DNA from: Vibrio aestivus
Lineage (GTDB): Bacteria; Pseudomonadota; Gammaproteobacteria; Enterobacterales; Vibrionaceae
Length of the DNA: 64,000 nucleotides
Direction of reading: 5' to 3'
NCBI GenBank assembly: GCA_003263845.1
Contig: JYJN01000133.1
Span: forward strand, 47,874-111,873
The notes beneath the pieces were generated by a model. The model had not been told where the DNA came from, did not search any database, and saw only the letters and a list, made by a program, of their open reading frames with translations. This document shows, piece after piece, positions 47,019 to 57,978 of this stretch (the stretch's first letter is position 1; each line of letters begins with the position of its first letter). The position numbers were made by a program, and so were the translations under genes.

Positions 47019-47667
47019 TTAAGACTCAATTAGCCAAACTTCTTCAGCGAATCGGCTCAGACCTTTCTTCGCTTTCTTTGGATGCTGCGCATCCACTTCA
47101 TCACTTTCTAGCAGCGATACTGTAAAACCTTCAAACAACGCTTCTATTTCTTGCTTCGGTACCGAAAACGGAGGACCTGCCATCTCTTCTTGAGGGTAAT
47201 CCAAGGTAACTAATAGAATACGACCACCAGCCGCCAGCAATGATTTCAATCGCTGCGCATACTCTTGTCTCATTTCTTGAGGCATTGCAATCAAAGCAGC
47301 ACGGTCATATATGATGTCGACTGGAGAAATGGGCGCAGTAAAGAAATCTCCTGCATAAATCGAAAGCTCGTCAAATTGATACAGTTCATGTTGGCTACTC
47401 ACCGGAGTCACCATTGGCGTATAAAAAATGCTCCGCAAAGAAAGCCCTAACCGCAATTTTACTTAACTCAACACCTTGAACGTCATCATGTTGGGTTGCA
47501 AGCCAAACCAAGTCTTCAGACTTGCCACAAAGCGGAACAAAGACGCGGCTTTCTCTACTTGGATTAGTGGCCGGCCAGTGCTTAATGAGGAGTGGGTTCA
47601 CGTCCGGTAAATGAAAACCGATTTGATTTGATGCCCATTTGTTGTGCCAAAATTCTGGATCTTTCAT
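47019..47667 (-). CDS. tpm: Thiopurine S-methyltransferase, Tpm, frameshifted
   Basis: A SAM-dependent thiopurine/selenium/tellurium methyltransferase. The N-terminus [20 protein letters not shown] is diagnostic, followed by [17 protein letters not shown] (SAM site) and GVELSKIAV. The second half includes [20 protein letters not shown] and [17 protein letters not shown], both highly conserved. The frame breaks near 47433 in a run of six T; removing one T gives [13 protein letters not shown] and a 215-residue protein, close to the usual 218. In bacteria it methylates selenite, tellurite and thiopurines, giving tolerance. It converges with purT. Confidence 0.93.
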
Positions 47668-48040
47668 TGCTTCCTTCTTTGCAGCTAAATAAGCTATTTC
47701 TGACTGAGTCGTTTCTACTAGGGCACTAAGGTTAACGGAATTCTGCCTACTTAGTCACGTAAAACTGTCACGTAAAATTGCCTAAAATGAACCTGCTGTT
47801 CACACTCTATTCATTTTCGTTAGATAAAATAGTCAGCAAGTTGAGTGAACTAATGTTCGACGTTTCGGTCTTACTCAACAGAAACAATGTGACGTGTAGC
47901 AAAGTTATGAAACTCACTAGCCAAGGAGGCTTGAGAACGTAATTTTCAACCCAATAGTAATTAATACACACTGCTATGACTGTTATGGATATCTTTTGAT
48001 TTCCCCTTTTAACCGTAACAAAGTCAGTTAAGGAGAGTGA
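47668..48040. other. Divergent intergenic region between tpm and relV
   Basis: It carries the promoters of both genes. An 11-bp direct repeat GTCACGTAAAA occurs at 47754-47764 and 47767-47777 (13-bp period). I see no ORF with a ribosome site and no terminator. Confidence 0.5.
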
Positions 48041-48816
48041 ATGAGCTTATTTTTACGTACTACAGCCCTAATGCTGTTAGTACTGAGTAGAGCCCCTGCA
48101 TTTGCAGCTATCCCGACCGCACCAAGCAATGACCAAGCTCGTTCTGGCAGCCAGAACGAAATGTGTTCAAAGCAATTTAAGCGAAGCCTCAGTGGCTTGT
48201 ATGCGATTCCGTCAACCAACGTTACCCCTCTTCAACCGTATAATGACTTTGATGTGCTGTATAGCAAGTCTCATCAAGCTCAACACGAATTAGAAACCAT
48301 ATGTAAAAGTACTGCCTACTAACTTCAACCGAAGCTTTGTTTGCGGGCATCAAATCTAAACAGCGCGCCGAGGAAAAAATTACTCACGAGCTCGATGGTA
48401 AAACAGAACGCATTACCGATATTGCTCGCGCCACCATCATTGCTGATGATGTAGCAAGCTTAATGGAAGTATATGAAGTATTGGACCGCGAAACGACAGT
48501 CGTTAAAGTAAAGAACCGCTTCAAGTCGCCAGCGGCTTCTGGCTATCGTGATTTGAACCTACTTGTTCAACTACCGAAAACCAACATCATTGCAGAAGTG
48601 CAATTGCACCTAAAAGCTATTGCCGATGTAAAAAGTGGCCCAGAGCATGACCTTTATGAAGTGGTTCAGAATATCGAACGTCAAAGTGCAGCAGAACAAA
48701 GGCCTTTAACCGATATTGAACAGCGTCAGATTGCTAATATCAGAAGTGAATCTAAGATGCTATATCAGAACGCTTGGCAACCATACATTACCACTCACCT
48801 GAGTGCCGCAGCCTAA
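48041..48816 (+). CDS. relV: Small alarmone synthetase RelV, frameshifted
   Basis: RelV is the third (p)ppGpp synthetase of Vibrio, with a synthetase (RelA_SpoT) domain and no hydrolase domain. The domain spans about residues 75-230: AGIKSKQRAEEKITHEL, ERITDIARATIIADD, KVKNRFKSPAASGYRDLNLL and IIAEVQLHLKAIADVKSGPE. A one-base loss near 48321 splits it; repaired it is 258 residues, and its place near ihfA-pheT-pheS and purT matches V. cholerae relV. Lys and Glu residues reported as essential in V. cholerae (K107, E188 as I recall) have counterparts at about 105 and 186. The first 22 residues look like a Sec signal peptide, see findings. Confidence 0.88.
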
Positions 48817-48831
48817 ACTTTATCAAACTTA

Positions 48832-48858
48832 AAAGCGACCCATAGAGGTCGCTTTTTT
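48832..48858 (+). terminator. Rho-independent terminator of relV
   Basis: AAAGCGACC-CATAGA-GGTCGCTTT continues into a T run, 16 bases after the relV stop. Confidence 0.93.
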
Positions 48859-48901
48859 GATAGTCATAATATGCAAAAGTTAAGCGTTACTGATAGCCCC
48901 A

Positions 48902-48926
48902 CAAAAAGACCACGCTAGGCGTGGTC
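48902..48926 (-). terminator. Rho-independent terminator of ihfA
   Basis: The 8-bp stem GACCACGC / GCGTGGTC has the loop TAG. On the minus strand it is followed by TTTTTGTG, 11 bases past the ihfA stop. Confidence 0.92.
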
Positions 48927-48936
48927 GTTTGCTTGG

Positions 48937-49233
48937 CTATTTCTCAACTTTAATACTTTCTACGCGGGCTTTCAGTTTTTGACCCGGGCGGAAGGTAACA
49001 ACGCGTCGAGCAGTAATTGGAATGTCTTCGCCAGTTTTTGGGTTACGACCAGGGCGTTCGTTCTTATCGCGGAGATCAAAATTACCAAATCCCGACAGTT
49101 TTACCTGTTCGCCACCTTCTAGAGCCTTTCGAATCTCTTCAAAAAACACTTCAACCGTTTCCTTGGCATCCCGTTTACTATATCCAAGCTTTTCAAACAG
49201 GTTTTCTGCCAGATCGGCCTTTGTGAGCGCCAT
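48937..49233 (-). CDS. ihfA: Integration host factor alpha subunit, IhfA
   Basis: IhfA pairs with IhfB to form IHF, the DNA-bending architectural protein. The 98 residues are nearly identical to the E. coli subunit where I can recall it: [18 protein letters not shown] (residues 41-58) and then [20 protein letters not shown] and [12 protein letters not shown], including the beta-arm with the intercalating Pro. This order (pheS, pheT, ihfA) is conserved in enterics and vibrios, but a 521-base gap with a pheT terminator shows that ihfA has its own promoter here. It is complete. Confidence 0.96.
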   Translation of the reverse strand: MALTKADLAENLFEKLGYSKRDAKETVEVFFEEIRKALEGGEQVKLSGFGNFDLRDKNERPGRNPKTGEDIPITARRVVTFRPGQKLKARVESIKVEK

Positions 49234-49754
49234 AAAACTTTCCTCAAAGCTGTGTTAAACATTGCTACCTCTTGGTAGCGCCGAAGCATTTAACCGAATA
49301 AATCAACAACATATCGGCATACCTTGGAAAGTGTAAGCCAACCTTCTGATTTTCGCCAACTTTTTTCTTCACACTTTGTATATAGATCTTAGAAATCAAT
49401 GACATAAGCAAAGACAAAAATAGTTGAATAATCTTAACGCCACCCTAAAAATGCTGTTAAAACAGATGATTATCTAATTAATGACAGTTCTATCAGAAAT
49501 AAGTGCTATTGTAAAAATCGCGCTAATTCTTAATTCGCCTCGAAAAATATCATCTTAAATCATAACTCTGAGACAGCGATTCATCAGACAAATCAATAAG
49601 CCGCGATTGATTGCCTATAAAACATCCTCTTATGGGCAAAGTTATTTCTACATTACACATCGATAAAACATCAGCTTGTCCCTAATAGTATGCCTAGCAG
49701 TCATAAAAAAACCCTGCCGATTGCGCAGGGTTTTTACTATCTAGTCAGAAGTAG
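49234..49754 (-). other. Intergenic region between pheT and ihfA
   Basis: 521 bases without a gene. It contains the ihfA leader with a perfect small hairpin (GCTACC-TCTT-GGTAGC, 49264-49279) about 30 bases before its ATG, several A/T-rich promoter-like stretches, and the pheT terminator at its right end. I see no small ORF worth calling. Confidence 0.5.
49704..49735 (-). terminator. Rho-independent terminator of pheT
   Basis: ACCCTGC (49711-49717) pairs with GCAGGGT (49725-49731) around a 7-base loop. Runs of A on the left and T on the right give U tracts in both directions. It lies 20 bases after the pheT stop. Confidence 0.92.
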
Positions 49755-52159
49755 TTAGTCACGCAATGATGCGCCAAACTTCTCAGATACGTGAGCAACG
49801 ATAGCGTCAACCGCACCCGCAATATCTGCATCTTCTAGCGTGCGCTCAACTGACTGTAGCATCAGGGCGATTGCTAGGCTCTTCTTACCTTCTTCAACGC
49901 CTTTACCAACGTAAACGTCAAATAGTTTCGCATCTTTCAGGAACTCACCACCTTGCTCTAGACATGCTGCAACGATGTCGCCAGAAGCTACTGCTTCATC
50001 AACAACCACTGCGATATCACGACGGTTTGACGGGAACTTAGAAAGCTGCACTGCTTCTGGAATCACTTTAGTGTTGATTGCAGACCATTCCACTTCAAAT
50101 ACGATAGTACGGCCGTTTAGGCCAAACTTACGCTCAAGTTCTGGGTGAACAGTACCAATCACACCAACTTGCTTGCCATCAACAATGATAGCCGCAGATT
50201 GGCCTGGGTGAAGCGCAGGGTTCGCTGCTTTATCTTCAGCTGACAGCGCTGCAAATGAGTAAGCTTTCTCGTTTGCTGTTAGCTCAAGAACGGCTTCAAG
50301 GTCACCTTTCAGGTCAAAGAAATCAACGGTGTTAGTTTCAATGTCCCAATGCTCTTCAGAGCGTGTACCAGCAATCACGCCAGCAAGCATCGGCTCTTGG
50401 CGCATACCGTTTTCAGCAGATTCACATGGGATAAAACGCAAGCCATATTCGAATAGACGAACGCGTGGCTGTTGACGCTTCTGGTTGTGAACCACTGTGT
50501 TTAGTAGACCTTGGATTAGGCCTAGACGCATTGCTGACATATCCGCAGAGATTGGGAATGGCAGGATTAGCGGCTCAACACCTGGAACAACCAGCTTTTG
50601 CTGCTCTGGCTCAACGAAGCTGTAAGTGATCGCTTCATGGTAACCACGGTCAACAAGTAAGTTACGCACGCGCTTCAGTGGGATATCCGCTTCAACGTGG
50701 TTGTGCATCTTAAGTGTTGCAGCTGGGTGCTGATTTGGAATGTTGTCGTACCCGTAAATACGGCCTACTTCTTCAATCAAGTCTTGCTCGATAGCAATAT
50801 CAAAACGCCAAGTTGGTGCTGTTGCAGTCCAACCTTCAGCAGTTGTCTCTACCACCATACCTAGACGTTCTAGGATCTCTTTTACGTCAGCATCTTCGAT
50901 GTGATGGCCTAGCAGAGAATCTAACTTAGTGCGGCGCAGTGCCACTGTGTTTGCTGTTGGTAGATCAGCTTGAGATTCAACGCCAACAACTGGCGCAACT
51001 TCACCGCCACAGATCTCAACTAAAAGCTGAGTTGCACGCTCCATTGCGCTCGTTTGTAGTGCGAAATCCACACCACGCTCAAAACGCATAGAAGAATCTG
51101 TGTGAAGACCATAGCTACGCGCGCGGCCACGGATGTGGTCTGGTGCGAAGAACGCACACTCAAGTAGAACGTCTGTTGTCTCTGTCGTTACACCAGACTC
51201 TTCACCACCAAAGATACCCGCGATTGCTAGCGCTTTGTTATGGTCTGCTACAACGAGTGTATCAGCGTTTAGTTCAGCTTCGTTTCCGTCTAGAAGAGTC
51301 AGCTTCTCTCCCTGCTCTGCTAGGCGAACCACGATGCCGCCTTCAATCTTAGCAAGATCGAATGCGTGCATTGGCTGGCCTTGCTCTAGAAGAACAAAGT
51401 TAGTGATGTCTACGACAGGATCGATAGAGCGGATACCACAACGGCGAAGCTTCTCTTGCATCCATAGTGGTGTTTCAGCTTGAACGTTTACGTTCTTAAC
51501 CACACGGCCAAGGTAACGTGGACATGCTTCAGTCGCTTTCACTTCGATAGAAACTGTGTCGTCGATAGCTGGTGCTACTGCGTTTACCGCAGGCTCAGTT
51601 ACGTCAGCACGGTTTAAAACGCCAACTTCACGCGCCATACCACGGATGCTGAAACAGTCAGCACGGTTAGCCGTTAGGTCTACGTCTACTGTTACGTCGT
51701 CAAGACTAGGAATTCACGGAAATCAGTACCGATTGCTGCGTCTTCTGCTAGTTCCATGATGCCATCTGATTCTACGTCGATGCCTAGTTCAGAGAATGAA
51801 CACAGCATGCCGTGTGATGGTTGACCACGCAGTTTTGCTTTTTTGATCTTGAAATCGCCTGGTAGAACAGCACCAACAGTCGCTACAGCAACTTTGATAC
51901 CTAGGCGACAGTTAGATGCGCCACAAACGATGTCTAGAAGCTCTTCGCCGCCAACATCTACTTTAGTTACACGTAGTTTGTCAGCGTCTGGGTGTTGACC
52001 ACACTCAACCACTTTACCCACTTTAACGCCAGTGAAAGAACCAGCAACAGGTAATACGTCGTCTACTTCTAGACCCGCCATTGTGATTTGGTGTGTAAGT
52101 TCGTCAGTCGATACCGCAGGGTTTACCCACTCACGAAGCCAAGATTCGCTAAATTTCAT
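49755..52159 (-). CDS. pheT: Phenylalanine-tRNA ligase beta subunit, PheT, frameshifted
   Basis: This is the beta chain of the essential alpha2-beta2 phenylalanyl-tRNA synthetase. Domains in order: tRNA-binding (EMAP/OB) at about residues 39-150 ([20 protein letters not shown]), B3/B4 editing domain at about 210-390 ([26 protein letters not shown]), B5 domain and catalytic-like core, and the ferredoxin-like anticodon domain at the end ([19 protein letters not shown]). One base is missing near 51706. Adding an A in CTA-GTCTTG turns [13 protein letters not shown] into [20 protein letters not shown], the conserved continuation. The repaired length is 801. The gene is essential, so the break is almost surely a sequence error. 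Confidence 0.96.
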
Positions 52160-52177
52160 AGTGATGTATCCCCTGGA

Positions 52178-53167
<990 letters not shown>

Positions 53168-53290
53168 TCATCTACCTACACCTACAAAAATAGGAGTAAG
53201 TGGTAGTTCAGCTAGCTTTCACTTTCGTATATCCGATTGCTTCAGCTAACGTTTCCCTATTGGGATTTCCGGTTTTTCAAGTAGCTGTAC

Positions 53291-53319
53291 ATAGTAGCGA
53301 ATGAAAGTTACAAATCCAA
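53291..53319 (-). promoter_or_regulatory. Predicted promoter of pheST
   Basis: On the minus strand, TTGGAT (53319-53314), 17 bases, TACTAT (53296-53291). This gives a leader of about 125 bases before pheS. I found no Phe-rich leader peptide like PheM in it, so attenuation of the E. coli kind is not apparent. Confidence 0.6.
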
Positions 53320-53379
53320 ATTGAAATCAAGATATTTACCGTCTTTGAGTAAAAATTCGTCTCAAATGCTCTAAAACAC

Positions 53380-53400
53380 AAAAACGGGGCTTTCGCCCCG
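53380..53400 (-). terminator. Rho-independent terminator of the lipoprotein gene
   Basis: CGGGGC-TTTC-GCCCCG (53385-53400) is followed on the minus strand by TTTTTGTG, 20 bases past the stop of the gene at 53421. Confidence 0.93.
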
Positions 53401-53420
53401 TCATTAATTTCTACCGTTCA

Positions 53421-55060
53421 TTAAGGGTTTTGGTTTTCGGAAACCACAACAAACTCATCACCGAATCCAACCATGTCTAGCTGACCATTCCCGGTTACAT
53501 CACCAAACAATCTAAAGTGGCTTTGAGACTCCCACCCCACGTTGTACACAAACGAGTTCCAACCTTCCAAAATTTCATCAGTTCGGTTTTGAATACTGTA
53601 GTGTGTAACACCATTTAAATGTTCAAAGCGCTCACCTGTTGAGTGAGCAACAAATAGGTCGCGGTTGCCAATATTTACTAAGTCAGCTCTGCCGTTATTT
53701 GTCATATCATGAACTTCTTTTAAATAACGTTCGTTTGTCCAGCCTCGGAAGTCCTCATGGTCTCCTTCCAAACTATCTAACCACTTGATTTGGTTTTCAA
53801 AAGATCCATCTTCATTTTGCAATGCTACATAGATTGCATCGTTACCATAAACAATAATATCAGCTAAACCGTCACCATTAACGTCTCCCAACAGTCGATT
53901 CGTTACCCAGTCACCATTTAAATCATCTTCAAACGTAGCGTCGTTACCCTCTTCAATCACTGACTCCAAGCCAAAATTGTCAGAAACCTTTGTTTTGGCT
54001 TCAAAACTACGCCCGTTAGAATAGGCGACATATACACCATCATCACCAAAAGCAACCAAGTCTTGCTTGCCATTTCCATTAAAGTCAATCAGCTTAAATA
54101 TATGTTTGGTTGCATCCCAGCCATTATCGGTTGCAAAATCACTTGTCCATTGAACAGGGCTAGAAAAGCCTAGACCTTCGAGTTTAGCCACATAAACGCC
54201 ATCGTTTGTAATTGCTACTGCTTCAGAGACGCCATTGCCATTAACATCACCAACCATTCTTGTCATATTCTGCGTCCAAGATCCACCTAGCGAAGGGCAA
54301 AGTCTGAGCTCCAAACCTGTTTTTCCTCAAAGCTTTTACCTGTGGATAGTGCTACATAAATTTCTTGGTCTTTGAAAGCAATAATATCAGCTTTTCCATT
54401 CCCAACGACATCACCCAAATGGATAGCACTGTTGTCAGGTCTCCAACCATTGAGCAGTGTAAAATCCGTTGTCCAGAATTCATCCGTTCCAAAAGCACTC
54501 GAGGTGTAGCTGTTATCTGGAGTAAAGGTTTCATCACCAAAAACATCATTGAAAGATGCCATTGCATCCGCACCGTTCTGACGATGGATATGGTAATGGC
54601 TGGAAACAAGTTGCATCGTCTGGAATTCGGCGCCAGTCGATTCAAGTGCATCAACAATGCGTTTGACTTCCGTTGCATTCGTCGTCGTGGTGGTTGAATA
54701 CTCTTCCAGAATAATTCTGCTAGACGGTACACCATATTTTTCCATTAGAATCTGCTGAGTTGCAGCAGCTTCTGTTTTACCGTCCGCAGCACAAGTCCCT
54801 TCAGTCGTAGGGTTACCTTTACCTGCCGCAATAATTAATGGGTTTTCAAGTTCAGAATAGATTTCAAAGGCGCGATCAACTCGATATTCCATCAGATTTC
54901 TTGGTGTACAACTTTCATAGTTCACTTGTAGGCCCAAAACTACGATGAGATCTAATGGCTCCTCAAGAGGGTTTACTTCAACAACGGTTTCTTTATTACA
55001 ACCAGTTAAAGCTGCTGACACGGCAAGCGCTAATAAGAGAGGTTTACGATTACGAAGCAT
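53421..55060 (-). CDS. Lipoprotein with DUF218 (YdcF/SanA-like) domain fused to FG-GAP/VCBS repeats, frameshifted
   Basis: A 546-residue predicted lipoprotein. The signal peptide ends in the lipobox LTGC (Cys 21); Asn at +2 suggests sorting to the outer membrane. Residues about 36-180 are a DUF218 domain (LDLIVVLGLQVNY, PLIIAAGKGN, EAAATQQILMEKYGVPSSRI, and LVSSHYHIHR). From about 205 to the end come five to six FG-GAP-type repeats, each like GDVNGDGLADIIVYGNDAIY followed by VALQNEDGSFE, with Asp/Asn-rich Ca2+-binding loops that build a beta-propeller. One base restored near 54296 joins SSDFAL to LGGSWTQNMT. DUF218 proteins act in envelope metabolism; the exported fusion is unusual. Confidence 0.85.
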
Positions 55061-55377
55061 AGGGTACCTTTAATTGTTTTATTTAAGCAACGCGGTGCTC
55101 CATGCTCCATCGCATTATATTATCCATCTCTCCTTCCATGAGGCCGGGATAAAATACGAATTAAATTCGTGACAAGAAACAAGTAGAAATCTAAGCTGAG
55201 CTCAAAATCAAATTTCTACTGACAAGCTTGAATCGCTTCGTGATCGTAGTTATTAATTGACAATACCTGACATTTGTAACTCTAATGCTAAGTTATTTAA
55301 GACCATTGGTTTCCATTATTTACCTAACAAATTCTATAAACCCATCACTAAAACTTTGCATAGGAAATTAATCAAAT
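55061..55377. other. Divergent intergenic region
   Basis: 317 bases between the lipoprotein gene (minus) and the GNAT gene (plus). It is A/T-rich and promoter-like on both sides. No dyad longer than 8 bp and no small ORF with a ribosome site seen. Confidence 0.4.
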
Positions 55378-55860
55378 ATGAATGTATCTATCGTAGCTAT
55401 TACTTCTAAGTATGATGCCGATGTTTGTAACATTATCAAAGCAGTGGGCGCTGAATTCGGTGCGGTTGGTGAAGGGTTTGGGCCTTCGGATCCTGAAGTA
55501 GAAGCTATGAGCGTGTACTACACTTGCGAAAACCGCAGCAAATACATCGTGGCTTTGATAGATGATAAGGTCGTTGGCGGGTGTGGTGTTGCTCCATTTA
55601 ACGATAGCGATGAGGTCTGCGAGCTGAAAAAGCTGTTTTTACTTCCCGAAGCCAGAGGGTTTAACTTGGGGCAGCGGCTCACAGACCAGTGTCTCAAAGC
55701 GGCGCAAGAGTATGGATTTTCTCGTTGTTACTTAGACACACTATCTAATATGCATGCCGCGATTAAACTCTATGAAAAAGTCGGCTTTGTTCATTTAGAT
55801 AGCCCATTAGATGGTACATTACACGGGAAATGCGATATATGGATGATTAAAGATCTATGA
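55378..55860 (+). CDS. GNAT family N-acetyltransferase
   Basis: A 160-residue GCN5-related acetyltransferase. Motif A for acetyl-CoA binding is LKKLFLLPEARGFNLGQRLT (residues 84-103; R/Q-x-x-G-x-G/A form with GFNLGQRL), and the C-terminal part GFSRCYLDTLSNMHAAIKLY, then EKVGFV, is motif B. Similar proteins acetylate small amines or amino acids; the substrate is unknown. It is monocistronic and converges with the export operon. Confidence 0.9.
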   Translation: MNVSIVAITSKYDADVCNIIKAVGAEFGAVGEGFGPSDPEVEAMSVYYTCENRSKYIVALIDDKVVGGCGVAPFNDSDEVCELKKLFLLPEARGFNLGQRLTDQCLKAAQEYGFSRCYLDTLSNMHAAIKLYEKVGFVHLDSPLDGTLHGKCDIWMIKDL

Positions 55861-55865
55861 CGCGC

Positions 55866-55890
55866 AAAAAGGGAGCTGTTGCTCCCTTTG
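55866..55890. terminator. Bidirectional terminator between GNAT gene and export operon
   Basis: AAAGGGAGC (55868-55876), loop TGTT, GCTCCCTTT (55881-55889). A run on the left and short T run on the right; it can end both converging transcripts. Confidence 0.88.
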
Positions 55891-55911
55891 TGATTTGTCC
55901 TCTGCTCGCTA

Positions 55912-57096
55912 TTAAAAATAATACTCTAATGAAAACTCAATAAAATCGTCTTTTCGAGCGAAATACAGTAAGTCATCAGGAGTTTCGTTTTCAAACAACC
56001 ACGCATCGACACGCCACTTAAACTGGTTTGTGATACGACTCGATGCTTCTAGTTTGGCACTATAAACATCGCTGTTATCGAGATCTTGGGTAATACCCGT
56101 CAACACCTCAGTTCCATCTTCATCATTAAGCGCAAATCTAAGGCCTGCAAAGATATCATTTTGACCAATATGCTGAGCGTTGTTTCCTCGGCTGTCATAC
56201 AGATACTCAGCAATAAAACCCACATCCCAGAACGATTCAAATGGCCCTACCCATGTGTACTCAAAACCAGTCACTACACCCGTATGGTTATCAAAACTAT
56301 CGCGATAAATAGACTCCAACTTTAACAACCAATCACCGATAATCCCCTGCAAATCCAACCCCACTTGACTCATCTGAGCGTAGTATGGAGACAAGGTGGT
56401 GCCGGACAACTGATAATAAGGTTCTCGGTTGGTACCAGAGAAGTAGCTGAGCCCAAGATCCCAATCACCATACATCTGACTATAACGAACTGCATAATCC
56501 ACATGCTTTTCCTCTCGAGAGGATTCATACACCGCTTGTTGGCTAACTGGAATGGTCGGCCTTAGTCTTCCATCAACCCCAGCAAACGTTCGCTCACGAA
56601 AGTAAGGCAATACCAATAGATCTAGCGTTCCCCAATCTTTTAGCGAGGTTAAATGAAGCATAGGCTGACCCAACTTATCTTCGTTGTTTAGCCCTTCAAT
56701 CGCATCAACCTGGTTTACGACATCCACTAGGTTTGTTGACTCAGTCACGCCCCAGAACAAGCTGCCAACGCCAACACGAAGCTCGTAATCATCCCAGTAA
56801 GTCAGGTAGAGCGCTTCGCGAATATCTCCGTGAGTTCGCTCATCATCCAAACTGTCTAGGCGATAAAATGGCGTAAAAGTGAAACTGCTTCCCTCATCCC
56901 CAATATCCCAATAAAACTCAGGTTCCAAGGCTATGGATGATTGCCCTTTACCTTGCTCCTGCAGGCCTTCGGAGAAATACTGGCGGTGATCCAGACTAAC
57001 GTTTCCGGCGATTTCCACTGCGTGACACTGTAATGCAGCGACACTCAAAACCGCAGTGGAAAAGAGCTTAGTAACAAGCTCGATTCCCTTGTTCAT
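55912..57096 (-). CDS. Predicted outer-membrane beta-barrel protein of the MMPL/LolA-like operon
   Basis: A 394-residue exported protein. The signal peptide covers residues 1-26 (ends LQCHA). The rest alternates in the manner of a beta-barrel, with many aromatic girdle residues, and ends in EYYF, the C-terminal Phe signature for Bam insertion. Typical strands are EPEFYWDIGDEGSSFTFTPF, LYLTYWDDYELRVGVGSLFW and LQGIIGDWLLKLESIYRDSF. I do not recognise a named family; it may be near DUF1302- or alginate-export-type porins. It starts four bases after the LolA-like gene, so both belong to one transcript with the permease. A role as outer-membrane exit or acceptor is inferred from this context. Confidence 0.8.
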   Translation of the reverse strand: MNKGIELVTKLFSTAVLSVAALQCHAVEIAGNVSLDHRQYFSEGLQEQGKGQSSIALEPEFYWDIGDEGSSFTFTPFYRLDSLDDERTHGDIREALYLTYWDDYELRVGVGSLFWGVTESTNLVDVVNQVDAIEGLNNEDKLGQPMLHLTSLKDWGTLDLLVLPYFRERTFAGVDGRLRPTIPVSQQAVYESSREEKHVDYAVRYSQMYGDWDLGLSYFSGTNREPYYQLSGTTLSPYYAQMSQVGLDLQGIIGDWLLKLESIYRDSFDNHTGVVTGFEYTWVGPFESFWDVGFIAEYLYDSRGNNAQHIGQNDIFAGLRFALNDEDGTEVLTGITQDLDNSDVYSAKLEASSRITNQFKWRVDAWLFENETPDDLLYFARKDDFIEFSLEYYF

Positions 57097-57100
57097 ATGA

Positions 57101-57937
57101 CTACCTCACACGCTTCAATGTGTTTTTCTGGAAGTCAGATTCCTCCAACCCAGTTTGGAAGCTCAACTCTTGAGTCGTCAAAACCGTATTTTTTCCGGTT
57201 TGATGGTTTTGCATTGCCATAGTATGGGCACGCCAGTATTGATTCAGATACTGCTTGTAATCCGTGAATGTAAGTGTTTTCAGTAATGCTCCCTTGCGAT
57301 CATAAAACTCCACTTTTAAAGGACGATATTCAACCTGATCAAGCCATACTAACTGCTTGGTATAGCCTGAGTTTTTATCTGTTGGGATCTGTTCGAGCAA
57401 GTAAGTCAGTTGCCCTTCAAACTCCTCATCATTGAGATAGCGGAACTTGTACTTTTCTAATTCAAAAGAGCTAAGGTCTTCATAGGCGAACTCACTGCCC
57501 ATGAACGGGCCTGACTTGTTACGCGAAGAGATGCGCTTAACACGTTTTAATGCTGGCAAATATAGCCATTGATCATCAGCACCCACAGTATGTGAGTGGT
57601 TTAAAAATGCCGTCCCCTTAACGTCACGCGGTTCGTCAAAAATGGTTAAGCCTTTATCACCATCCTCGGCTACTTCTAGTGATTTCAAACGCATCAATCG
57701 AGCACTACTTTCGCCTTGCGCGTTTTGAAGCAGCATTTCCATGGTTGCGACAGAATCACCCCAACCGATATCACGAGCTTTACGTTCGGTAGCAATTTCC
57801 AACCCTCGTTCTTTCCCAGACTCTACGCCACTAGCATAAACATTACCGGAGTACGCGAATGTGGCACTAAAGGCAATCATTGATACAAGCGAAAATCGAG
57901 CCATTGTCGTCGCAATTCGGTTAACTGAACTCATCAT
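57101..57937 (-). CDS. LolA-like outer membrane lipoprotein-sorting family protein
   Basis: A 278-residue exported protein of the LolA_like (PF17131) group. The signal peptide ends around NVYASG (residue 36). Conserved parts are FDEPRDVKGTAFLNHSH, DDQWLYLPALKRVKRISSRN, KSGPFMGSEFAYEDLSSFEL and LVWLDQVEYRPLKVEFYDRK. The fold is an open beta-barrel with a hydrophobic cavity that can carry a lipid or acyl chain through the periplasm. It sits between the RND/MMPL permease (41-base gap) and the beta-barrel gene (4 bases). Cargo transfer between those two is the obvious hypothesis. Confidence 0.88.
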   Translation of the reverse strand: MMSSVNRIATTMARFSLVSMIAFSATFAYSGNVYASGVESGKERGLEIATERKARDIGWGDSVATMEMLLQNAQGESSARLMRLKSLEVAEDGDKGLTIFDEPRDVKGTAFLNHSHTVGADDQWLYLPALKRVKRISSRNKSGPFMGSEFAYEDLSSFELEKYKFRYLNDEEFEGQLTYLLEQIPTDKNSGYTKQLVWLDQVEYRPLKVEFYDRKGALLKTLTFTDYKQYLNQYWRAHTMAMQNHQTGKNTVLTTQELSFQTGLEESDFQKNTLKRVR

Positions 57938-57978
57938 AATCTTTTCCTTAAAATTGGTTCTTTAATTGGTACTGCATG

